Shown: positions 32,332 to 40,330 of the stretch, piece after piece
How positions within the stretch are numbered: the first letter of the stretch is position 1
How the letters are laid out: every line of letters starts with the position of its first letter
Assembly (NCBI GenBank): GCA_017996955.1
Contig: JAGOFZ010000003.1
Coordinates: 1 to 43,421, forward strand
Length of the DNA: 43,421 nt
Source: Longilinea sp.
GTDB lineage: Bacteria; Chloroflexota; Anaerolineae; Anaerolineales; Anaerolineaceae
Direction of reading: 5' to 3'
Made by a program: the position numbers and the translations under genes
The notes under the pieces: model-generated
What the model saw: the letters and a program-made list of their open reading frames with translations, nothing else
Databases searched by the model: none
What the model was told of the DNA's origin: nothing

Positions 32332-34419
32332 GTGGGCACGGAAACCCAGGAACCCAGCATTCTGGATTATCTTAAGTCAAAACTGACCCTCTCTGCCTCA
32401 GCAGCTCATCCCTGGCCCTGGCGGGTATTGCTGGCTCTGGCTTTGGCTTTGTTGGCTCAACAATCAATGGAACCCTCCTCGGCAGAACGTCAGTGGGGGC
32501 CGGGGGTAGCGTTATATTTACTTGCGGCGGGGCTGGTTGTCTGGGCTGTCATCAGGCAAGAATGGCGTAGTCCGGATCCGGCTGTTGAGTCCCCCGATCC
32601 AATTCAAGAGTTGGAAACCGGACCTTTGCCAGACTCGGCTGTGTCCGCGCCTCTACGCTGGTTTTGGTTTATCCCGGCGCTGCTGTTTACAGCCCTGGCT
32701 TTCACCCTGTTTAGAGAAAACCGTTTCACGTTGCCAAACCTTCTGCTGTGGTTGGCTGCTGTTGGATCCATGGTCGCTGCGCTCTGGGCGCCTCGCATTA
32801 GCTTTGCCTATCGCCTCGCCAGCTTGTGGGGTTGGCTCACGCGGCGTCAATGGCAAATCCGCATCACCCCCTGGATGCTGCTCTGCGTAGTTGTTTTTGC
32901 TGCAGCAATCTTTTTTCGGTTTTACCGGTTGGATTCTGTCCCCCCTGAAATGGTCAGCGATCACGCCGAAAAATTACTGGACGTGAGCGACGTCTTATCG
33001 GGTAACACCAGCATTTTCTTCACTCGCAATACGGGCCGCGAACCCTTCCAAATGTACCTCACGGCTCTGGTCAGCCTGGTATTCGGCACAGGGGCTTCCT
33101 TCCTGAGCTTGAAGCTGGGCACTGTGCTGTGCGGTGTACTCACATTGCCCTATCTTTATGCACTTGGCAAAGAGCTTGGCAGCCGCCGCATTGGTCTAAT
33201 CGCCCTGGCCTTTGCCGGAATTGCCTATTGGCCCAATCTCATCTCGCGCATCGGATTACGCTTCACGCTTTATCCATTCTTTTTTGCTCCCACGCTTTAT
33301 TATTTTTTGCGCGGAATGCGGACATCCAGCCGCAACGATTTTATTCTGGCCGGACTCTTCCTCGGCCTTGGCCTGCACGGCTACTCCCCGTTTCGGATTG
33401 TTCCATTGCTGCTGGTATTTGCCATCGGGTTGTTTTATCTGCATCGAGTTTCTAAATACCGCCGCAGCGAATCGATTGCCGGCCTGGCTATCATCATTTT
33501 GGTTTCGGTGGTTGTCTTTCTCCCGCTGCTGCGCTTCTTGCTCGAAAACCCGGCAATTTTCTCCTACCGTATGCTAACTCGTTTGACCGGCATGGAATCT
33601 CCTCTGCCCGGTCCAATCTGGCAGTTATTCTTCACAAACTTATGGCGCGCCCTGACCATGTTTTCATGGAACAACGGCGAGGTCTGGGTGATTTCTGTGA
33701 TGGGCCGTCCAGTTTTAGACTGGGTAGCGGGCGGGCTGTTCAATCTCGGCGTTGTTGTTCTGCTGGTGCGTTATATTCAGCGCCGCCACTGGCTGGATTT
33801 GTTCCTGCTTCTCTCCATTCCCATTCTAATGCTCCCTTCCATTCTTTCATTTGCTTTTCCAGCCGAAAACCCTTGCCTCAATCGCACCGCCGGCGCGATC
33901 ATCCCGGTTTTCCTCATCGTCGGCTTTGCACTTGATGGAGTGATGAAATCGCTCGAATCCCACCTGGCGCGCCTGGGTTCCCGGCTCGGGTGGCTGCTCT
34001 TTGCTGGCTTGTTTTTAATTTCGGCCGCTCAGAATTATCAGTTGGTCTTTAACCAGTACCGTAGTTTTTATGAACAGGCTTCGCTGAACACTTCCGAGAT
34101 GGGCCAGGTCATGGGCGCCTATGCCGAATGGTCGGGCTCTCCCGAAACCGTTCATCTTGTCGGCTACCCCTACTGGGTGGATTCTCGCCTGGTCGCAATC
34201 AATGCCGGTTACCCAACTCTGGATCCCGGCATCATGCCCGAAAATTTGCCGCAGGTGGCCACCGACAACCGCGCCCAATTGTTTATTTTGAACCCATACG
34301 ATACCGATGGGGTGGCAGCATTGAATCTACTGTACCCTGGTGGTACACTAAGAAATTACGATTCAAAATTCGATGGCAAAGATTTTTTGCTGTTCTACGC
34401 GCCAGCCAAAATGCCATAA
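32332..34419 (+). CDS. GT39-like (PMT_2) membrane glycosyltransferase
   Basis: 695 residues from a GTG start with an AGGAGG ribosome-binding site. Four additional helices occupy roughly residues 30-150; the GT-C module starts near 180. The first outer loop, 'RLDSVPPEMVSDHAEKLLDV' (about 200-218), contains D210 and E213, the likely catalytic acidic pair of GT39/PMT_2 enzymes. A run of helices follows to about 580, then a soluble tail with 'VHLVGYPYWVDSRLVAINAGYP'. It should transfer a sugar from a polyprenyl-phosphate donor to a lipid, glycan or protein outside the membrane. The acceptor is not determinable. It precedes the giant fusion gene by 24 nt. Confidence 0.8.
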   Translation: MGTETQEPSILDYLKSKLTLSASAAHPWPWRVLLALALALLAQQSMEPSSAERQWGPGVALYLLAAGLVVWAVIRQEWRSPDPAVESPDPIQELETGPLPDSAVSAPLRWFWFIPALLFTALAFTLFRENRFTLPNLLLWLAAVGSMVAALWAPRISFAYRLASLWGWLTRRQWQIRITPWMLLCVVVFAAAIFFRFYRLDSVPPEMVSDHAEKLLDVSDVLSGNTSIFFTRNTGREPFQMYLTALVSLVFGTGASFLSLKLGTVLCGVLTLPYLYALGKELGSRRIGLIALAFAGIAYWPNLISRIGLRFTLYPFFFAPTLYYFLRGMRTSSRNDFILAGLFLGLGLHGYSPFRIVPLLLVFAIGLFYLHRVSKYRRSESIAGLAIIILVSVVVFLPLLRFLLENPAIFSYRMLTRLTGMESPLPGPIWQLFFTNLWRALTMFSWNNGEVWVISVMGRPVLDWVAGGLFNLGVVVLLVRYIQRRHWLDLFLLLSIPILMLPSILSFAFPAENPCLNRTAGAIIPVFLIVGFALDGVMKSLESHLARLGSRLGWLLFAGLFLISAAQNYQLVFNQYRSFYEQASLNTSEMGQVMGAYAEWSGSPETVHLVGYPYWVDSRLVAINAGYPTLDPGIMPENLPQVATDNRAQLFILNPYDTDGVAALNLLYPGGTLRNYDSKFDGKDFLLFYAPAKMP

Positions 34420-34443
34420 GCCATTGATTGAGGAGCCCTCAGC

Positions 34444-37400
34444 ATGGATGACCCCCTGACACCTGTCCAAGTAACTGAAAATTCCACCCCTTCCCTGTCT
34501 ACCGAAAAACCACCCCGGCGGAAGTTCTCCTGGGGCTGGGCCTGGGATCTATTACTGGTGGTCATTTTACTGGTTGGCGGTTACTTCCGCACCATTGGAA
34601 TTAACTGGGATTCAAACCAACATCTTCACCCTGATGAGCGCTTCCTCACGATGGTGGAAACTTCAATCCAGCCGGTTGCCAGTCTGGCAGATTACTTTAA
34701 CACTGCCACCTCAACCCTCAACCCCAACAATGTTGGTCATGGATACTTTGTTTATGGCACACTGCCAATTTTCCTGGTGCGCTATGCTGCCGAGGCGCTC
34801 GACCAAACCGGTTATGATCAAGTCTATCTGGTTGGTCGGGCTTTTTCAGCATTTATTGATCTATTAACGGTCTTCCTTGTTTTTGTAATCGCTCTCCGGC
34901 TTTACCGCAACACTCGCCTGGGGCTTTTGGCGGCTGCTTTTTCAGCCTTTGCGGTGCTGCAAATTCAGCTCTCGCACTTTTTCACAGTCGATACTTTCGC
35001 CAACTTTTTCACCTATCTGGCTTTCTATTTTGCCGTTCGCGTCATGACCGCCGATACCCCCGGCACACCCGTCTCCTCCCCGACAGAAACCGCCGAAGCC
35101 GACATGCCTCCAGCACGCCCTTCACCCTGGGCCTGGATGCAGTTGTCCTGGCGCGGTTGGGGCAACTATATCCTCTTTGGTCTGGCGCTTGGCATGGCGG
35201 TTGCCTCAAAGATCAGCGCCGCGCCATTAGCCCTTCTACTACCCCTGGCCGCGGTATTGTTTATCTCCCGGATCCCAAAACCCCAGCAGCGTGACCAGAT
35301 CATTATTGCCTTCCGCCACCTCGTTTTGGCAGCCCTCATGGCAATTCTGGTCTTTCGCATTTTCCAGCCCTACGCTTTTGATGGTCTTGGATTGAATCCC
35401 AAATGGGTTGCCAATCTGACGGAACTGCAGCGCCAGAGCACCGGCGATGTCGATTTCCCTCCCGCCTTGCAGTGGGCTCGGCGTCCCATTACTTTTGGCT
35501 GGGAAAATCTGACCATCTGGGGATTAGGGCTGCCTCTGGGCTTGCTGGCCTGGGCTGCCTTCATCTGGATGGGTTGGCGTATTTTCCGCGGCGAATGGCG
35601 CAACCATTTACTCCTTTGGGGTTGGACCGGGCTGTACTTCCTCTGGCAGGGTACTGCTTTTGTCAGCTCAATGCGCTACCTCTTGCCCATTTACCCCTCG
35701 CTGGCAATCATTGCCGCCTGGGGCATCTTTGCTCTCTGGGAAGCTGGTAAAAAGAAGCCTTTACCCCGTTGGAACTGGCAAAAAATTCTATCAGTTACAG
35801 CCGGAGCTATTGTGCTGGTCAGCACTTTTGCCTGGGCATTTGCCTTTACCCGCATTTATACCCGCCCGGTTTCTCGCCTGGAGGCCAGTTACTGGATCTA
35901 TCAGAATGTCCCTGGCGCCATCAATTTGAGAATGACAACCGCCGATGGTGATTATCAACAGCCCCTGGGCAGTCTGGGCGCGCTGACTTTGATGTCAGAC
36001 CACCCCCTCACGCTCACTTTTGATGCCCCCGCCGCTGTTACGCTGCAGGATATCACCATTACCCGACTGAGTGATGCGCAGTGGTCTGCTGACCAGCGCA
36101 CTCTGTCGTTCAGCATTTATGCCGCCAACAGCCCCGATTCAACGGTATTAGCCAGCGGCATGTTGGCCTCCTCTTATGCTGTTGAACAATCGACAACCAT
36201 ACCGCTGTCCATTCCCCTGACGCTTGAACCCGCAACAGAATATGTCATCCAGTTCAGCGTTATGGAACCCGGTGCCATGATGCGTCTGGCGGGTTATCTG
36301 GATCTTGGTTTGCAGGATGGCGAACGTTTATATCGCCACCGCGCAGCGGAATTTGTTCAATTAATCACCACCGAACAATCGTTTCAGGTGCCCTCGTTCC
36401 GGATTTTGGAAGCCGGCACACTGAACGGCATCTGGCTGGAAAATGTTGCGGATTGGGAATCGCAGCCCGACCCCAAAACCTTGCGAGTCTCGCTTGCGCT
36501 CCCCGGCCAGGAATCCCAGCCCCTTGCCGTCGCTCAAATTCAAGATACATTCCTGCGGCAAAATGATTTTCGCGGCGAATCCTACTGGTTAACGTTTGAT
36601 CCCCCGGTGCAAATCATCCAGGATGGCGTTTATACCCTGACGTTTGAATTGCCCGAAGGCACCGGTGCCCTTGCGCTCACCAACAGTAAAGTAGCCATCG
36701 AATCTTCCTGGGATGATGCCGTGCCGTTATCGGTCGGGCAGGGTGGACCCTACGATGTCAACTGGGGGCCCTACCGCACGGATTTGAATTTTGAAATGTA
36801 CTGGGACGATTCAGCCGACAAGCTCGAACGCTTTATCACAATCCTGAATAACACAGATTATATTTTCATGAGTTCCAATCGCCAGTGGGGCACCATCCCG
36901 CGTGTGCCAGAGCGATACCCCCTGTCTGCCTATTACTATCGACATTTGCTGGGTTGCCCTGAAGATAAAGACATCGTCTGGTGCTATTCCGCTGCAGAAC
37001 CCGGTATGTTCCAGGGTGACCTTGGTTTTGAATTGATCTATGTTGGCGCATCTTATCCCAATTTGGGGAGTTTGGAATTCAATACCCAGTTTGCCGAAGA
37101 AGCCTTCAGTGTTTACGACCATCCCAAGGTCATGGTTTTCAAGAAAACAGCCGATTACCAGCCCACCGCAACCCAGGCCTTGCTGGAATCGGTTGACCTT
37201 TCCAATATTGTGCGCCTGACACCGCGCCAGGCTGGTGATTACAAAGGCAACCTGATGCTGCCTGCCAACCGTTTGGTTAAGCAGCAGTCCGGCGGCACCT
37301 GGTCAGAACTCTTCAATACCGATGCCCTCCACAACAAATATCCTGCTCTGGCTCTGATTCTCTGGTATGTGGTGATCACCCTGCTGGGCTGGCTCATCTA

Positions 37401-39975
37401 TCCATTTGTGCGCCTGGCTATGGGCGGTCTGACCGACAAAGGCTATCCGTTTGCCCGCCTGATCGGCCTGCTTTTGCTTGCCTGGGTCACCTGGTTGGCT
37501 GGTTCTGCCGGAATTGATTTCAGCCGTCTGACCATCCTGATTATATTTGTTCTCCTGTCGCTCGGCAGCCTGGCCCTGGGGTGGCTGCAGCGCGATGCCT
37601 TGCGTGAAGAATGGCGTACCCGCAAGCGCTACTTTATCTCTGTCGAACTGATTGGCCTGGCCTTTTTTGTCCTGTTCCTGCTGGTTCGGATTGGCAACCC
37701 GGATCTCTGGCATGCTTTCAAGGGTGGCGAGAAACCCATGGATTTCTCCTATTTCAACGCCGTTCTTAAGAGCACCACCTTTCCTCCGTACGACCCCTGG
37801 TTCTCAGGAGGGTACCTCAATTATTATTACTATGGTTTTGTGATCATTGGTGTTCCGGTCAAGCTTTTAGGTATTGTTCCTGCCATCGCCTATAATTTGA
37901 TTCTGCCGACCTGGTTCAGCTTGATGGCGCTCGGCGCTTTTAGCGTGGGCTGGAATCTGGCTAACTCAGTTAAAAAACCTGCCGAGACAGACCAACAGCC
38001 TCAACCCGTTGCTGCTTTAGATATTCTGCTGTCAGAGCCTGCCGACACAGAATCTCCAATAGCGCCTGCCATTGCGCCTTCTGAATACATAGACTCTCCT
38101 GCGCCAGCCTCGCCCGTTGCCGAATCTACGCAGGTGCCGGTGGCCCCCACTAAAAAACACCGACCGGCCACTTGGAACCTTTATATGGCTGGCATAACTG
38201 CCGCCGTTGCCATTTTGATCCTGGGCAACCTGGGCACTATTCGCCAGATTTGGCACAGCATTCAACGTTTGGCGGCCCCTGGCGCGGTCATCGAAGATGC
38301 TACCTTTGTCCAGCGCCTGACCTGGACCTTTGATGGTCTGGCAAAATATATGGACGGCGAAAAACTGCGCGTGGGAACTGGCGATTGGTACTGGGTTCCC
38401 AGCCGCGCCATCCCCGGCGAGGCCATTACCGAGTTCCCGTTGTTCACTTTCTTATATGCCGACCCTCACGCGCATCTCATTGCACTGCCAATTACAGTTC
38501 TGGCAATTGGCTGGACTTTGGCGGTTTTGTTGGGCCGCTGGCGCTGGGCTGACCGCCGGCGGGCGCTGGCATTTGGCGCCAGCATGTTGCTCGGCGGAGT
38601 GGTTTTGGGCGCCCTGCGTCCCACCAACACCTGGGATATGTATACCTTTTTACCATTGGGTGCCATTGTCCTGGGCTACACCGCCTGGCAGTACGCTGAT
38701 TGGCCCATTCGCTGGTTATCCGATTGGCCGCAAAAGTTCCAGCGTTTTCTTGTTGCTCTTGCCAGCATGGGTTTGCTGGTCATCCTTGCGTTGCTGTTCT
38801 ATGCGCCATTCACTCACTGGTTCGGCACAGCTTACAATTCCTTTGCCCTCTGGAAGTATGACCATACACCCTTCTGGTCTTACATCACCCACTGGGGCGT
38901 TTTCCTCTTTGTCCTGATCGGTTGGATGTATTGGGAGACGCGTGACTGGCTGGCAAAAACCCCCGTCTCTGCCCTCAAAAAGCTTGAACCCCATCTGATC
39001 TGGTTGATCCCCGTCGGCCTGATTATCCTTGCCCTCATCATTCTATTGATGTCTGGCATTACGACGACGGGCCTGTCCGATGAAGTTCTGGTGCAGCTAA
39101 AAACCCCTGGCGTTGCCGTCGCCTGGCTGGTGATCCCGATGATCCTCTGGGCTGGCATTCTCATTCTGCGCCCCGCTCAACCTGATGGAAAGCGCATGGT
39201 GCTCTTCATGATTGGCACCGCCCTGACCCTGACACTGGTTGTGGAGCTTTTAGTCCTGGTAGGCGACATTGGCCGCATGAATACAGTCTTCAAGCTCTAC
39301 TTGCAGGCCTGGACACTTCTCTCCCTCAGTGCTGCGGCGGCCCTTTACTGGCTCTGGCCCGAGATTAACCTCAACTGGACGCCGCGCTGGCGTTCCACCT
39401 GGCAGGTGGTATTTGCCCTGCTGATCGGCAGCGCCTTACTCTTCCCGCTCGTTGCCGGTGCTGACAAAATCCGCGATCGAATGAGCAACCAGGCTCCCCA
39501 TACCCTGGATGGCATGGCTTATATGGAATACGGCAGTTTCTATGAAAACGGCGTCAATATTGAATTTGATGAAGATTACCGCGCCATCCGCTGGATGCAG
39601 GAAAACGTTACCGGCTCTCCGGTGATTGTCGAAGGCCGGGTTGGGGAGTATCATTGGGGGAACCGCTTCACCGTTTACACGGGCTTGCCAAATGTCCTCG
39701 GCTGGAACTGGCATCAGAGCCAGCAGCGCGCCGGAGCCACGCAGCCCTGGGTGGGGCAGCGTCTCAATGATGTGATGCTGTTCTACACAACGGTTGAGCG
39801 CAGTGAAACAGAAAATTTCTTGGAACGCTATAACGCCAGCTATATTATTGTCGGGCAGTTGGAGCGTGCAGCTCATCCCGGCCCCGGACTGGATAAGTTC
39901 GATCAGTGGGAAGGCGATCTTTGGCAAGAAGTTTATCGAGATGGACAAACTGTGATCTATGAGGTGATTCGATGA
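34444..39975 (+). CDS. Giant GT39-like / DUF2298 (Chlor_Arch_YYY) fusion membrane protein
   Basis: 1843 residues. Region 1 (about 30-480) is a GT39/ArnT-like module; the first outer loop has 'LHPDER' with D64-E65. Region 2 (about 490-940) is a soluble, beta-rich insert without a transmembrane helix, apparently outside the cell, with two or more sandwich-like repeats ('PLSIPLTLEPATEYVIQFSV'; 'IIQDGVYTLTFELPEG'). Region 3 (about 955-1843) is a DUF2298 / Chlor_Arch_YYY module: 'EKPMDFSYFNAVLKSTTFPP', YYYYG at 1127-1131, 'DPHAH' at 1340-1344, 'RMNTVFKLYLQAW', and a soluble tail. A Pro/Ala-rich linker with no obvious fold interrupts region 3 near 1180-1240. DUF2298 has no established reaction; its layout suggests a second GT-C enzyme. 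A GAGGAG ribosome-binding site precedes the ATG. ATGA overlap with the DUF952 gene. Confidence 0.85.
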   Translation: MDDPLTPVQVTENSTPSLSTEKPPRRKFSWGWAWDLLLVVILLVGGYFRTIGINWDSNQHLHPDERFLTMVETSIQPVASLADYFNTATSTLNPNNVGHGYFVYGTLPIFLVRYAAEALDQTGYDQVYLVGRAFSAFIDLLTVFLVFVIALRLYRNTRLGLLAAAFSAFAVLQIQLSHFFTVDTFANFFTYLAFYFAVRVMTADTPGTPVSSPTETAEADMPPARPSPWAWMQLSWRGWGNYILFGLALGMAVASKISAAPLALLLPLAAVLFISRIPKPQQRDQIIIAFRHLVLAALMAILVFRIFQPYAFDGLGLNPKWVANLTELQRQSTGDVDFPPALQWARRPITFGWENLTIWGLGLPLGLLAWAAFIWMGWRIFRGEWRNHLLLWGWTGLYFLWQGTAFVSSMRYLLPIYPSLAIIAAWGIFALWEAGKKKPLPRWNWQKILSVTAGAIVLVSTFAWAFAFTRIYTRPVSRLEASYWIYQNVPGAINLRMTTADGDYQQPLGSLGALTLMSDHPLTLTFDAPAAVTLQDITITRLSDAQWSADQRTLSFSIYAANSPDSTVLASGMLASSYAVEQSTTIPLSIPLTLEPATEYVIQFSVMEPGAMMRLAGYLDLGLQDGERLYRHRAAEFVQLITTEQSFQVPSFRILEAGTLNGIWLENVADWESQPDPKTLRVSLALPGQESQPLAVAQIQDTFLRQNDFRGESYWLTFDPPVQIIQDGVYTLTFELPEGTGALALTNSKVAIESSWDDAVPLSVGQGGPYDVNWGPYRTDLNFEMYWDDSADKLERFITILNNTDYIFMSSNRQWGTIPRVPERYPLSAYYYRHLLGCPEDKDIVWCYSAAEPGMFQGDLGFELIYVGASYPNLGSLEFNTQFAEEAFSVYDHPKVMVFKKTADYQPTATQALLESVDLSNIVRLTPRQAGDYKGNLMLPANRLVKQQSGGTWSELFNTDALHNKYPALALILWYVVITLLGWLIYPFVRLAMGGLTDKGYPFARLIGLLLLAWVTWLAGSAGIDFSRLTILIIFVLLSLGSLALGWLQRDALREEWRTRKRYFISVELIGLAFFVLFLLVRIGNPDLWHAFKGGEKPMDFSYFNAVLKSTTFPPYDPWFSGGYLNYYYYGFVIIGVPVKLLGIVPAIAYNLILPTWFSLMALGAFSVGWNLANSVKKPAETDQQPQPVAALDILLSEPADTESPIAPAIAPSEYIDSPAPASPVAESTQVPVAPTKKHRPATWNLYMAGITAAVAILILGNLGTIRQIWHSIQRLAAPGAVIEDATFVQRLTWTFDGLAKYMDGEKLRVGTGDWYWVPSRAIPGEAITEFPLFTFLYADPHAHLIALPITVLAIGWTLAVLLGRWRWADRRRALAFGASMLLGGVVLGALRPTNTWDMYTFLPLGAIVLGYTAWQYADWPIRWLSDWPQKFQRFLVALASMGLLVILALLFYAPFTHWFGTAYNSFALWKYDHTPFWSYITHWGVFLFVLIGWMYWETRDWLAKTPVSALKKLEPHLIWLIPVGLIILALIILLMSGITTTGLSDEVLVQLKTPGVAVAWLVIPMILWAGILILRPAQPDGKRMVLFMIGTALTLTLVVELLVLVGDIGRMNTVFKLYLQAWTLLSLSAAAALYWLWPEINLNWTPRWRSTWQVVFALLIGSALLFPLVAGADKIRDRMSNQAPHTLDGMAYMEYGSFYENGVNIEFDEDYRAIRWMQENVTGSPVIVEGRVGEYHWGNRFTVYTGLPNVLGWNWHQSQQRAGATQPWVGQRLNDVMLFYTTVERSETENFLERYNASYIIVGQLERAAHPGPGLDKFDQWEGDLWQEVYRDGQTVIYEVIR

Positions 39976-40325
39976 CCCCTTCAGAATTAATCTACCACCT
40001 GACCATACAGTCCGATTGGCAAACGGCTCTCCAAATCGGCGAATACCGCGGCAATACGCTCGAAACCGAGCATTTTATCCACTGCTCCACCCGCACCCAG
40101 GTTTTGGAAGTTGCCAACCGCATCTTCAAATCTCGCCTCGATCTGCTCTTGCTGGAACTTGACCCTGCGCTGGTTGTTCCAGAAATAAAGTGGGAAATAT
40201 CCGAGAATGACGATACTTACCCCCATATCTATGGGCCTTTGAATTTGAACGCTGTCCGTCATGTCTGGGCCATGCCGCCCGAGTCAGACGGCACGTTTGT
40301 CTGGCCTGTCGGGGCCGGAGAATAG
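39972..40325 (+). CDS. DUF952 family small soluble protein
   Basis: 117 residues. The pattern 'IYHLTIQSDWQTALQIGEYRG', 'FIHCSTRTQVLEVANRIF', 'LLLLELDPALVVPEIKWE' and 'YPHIYGPLNLNAV' matches DUF952 along its full length. The conserved His and Ser of 'FIHCST' and the 'HIYGPL' His are typical of the family. No biochemical role is established to my knowledge; a distant link to the ADP-ribosyltransferase-like fold has been suggested for such proteins, which I cannot confirm here. What is odd is its place: it is translationally coupled (ATGA) to the giant fusion gene and sits 5 nt before the second DUF2298 gene. It has no signal peptide, so it would act in the cytoplasm. Confidence 0.88.
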   Translation: MTPSELIYHLTIQSDWQTALQIGEYRGNTLETEHFIHCSTRTQVLEVANRIFKSRLDLLLLELDPALVVPEIKWEISENDDTYPHIYGPLNLNAVRHVWAMPPESDGTFVWPVGAGE

Positions 40326-40330
40326 ACCAG

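Noticed and set aside
38330-38917. Open frame of 195 codons on the plus strand
   Set aside because: Out-of-frame shadow inside the DUF2298 module; a frameshift is unlikely because the main frame stays open throughout.
39436-39948. Open frame of 170 codons on the minus strand
   Set aside because: Antisense to the DUF2298 fusion gene; no known domain.
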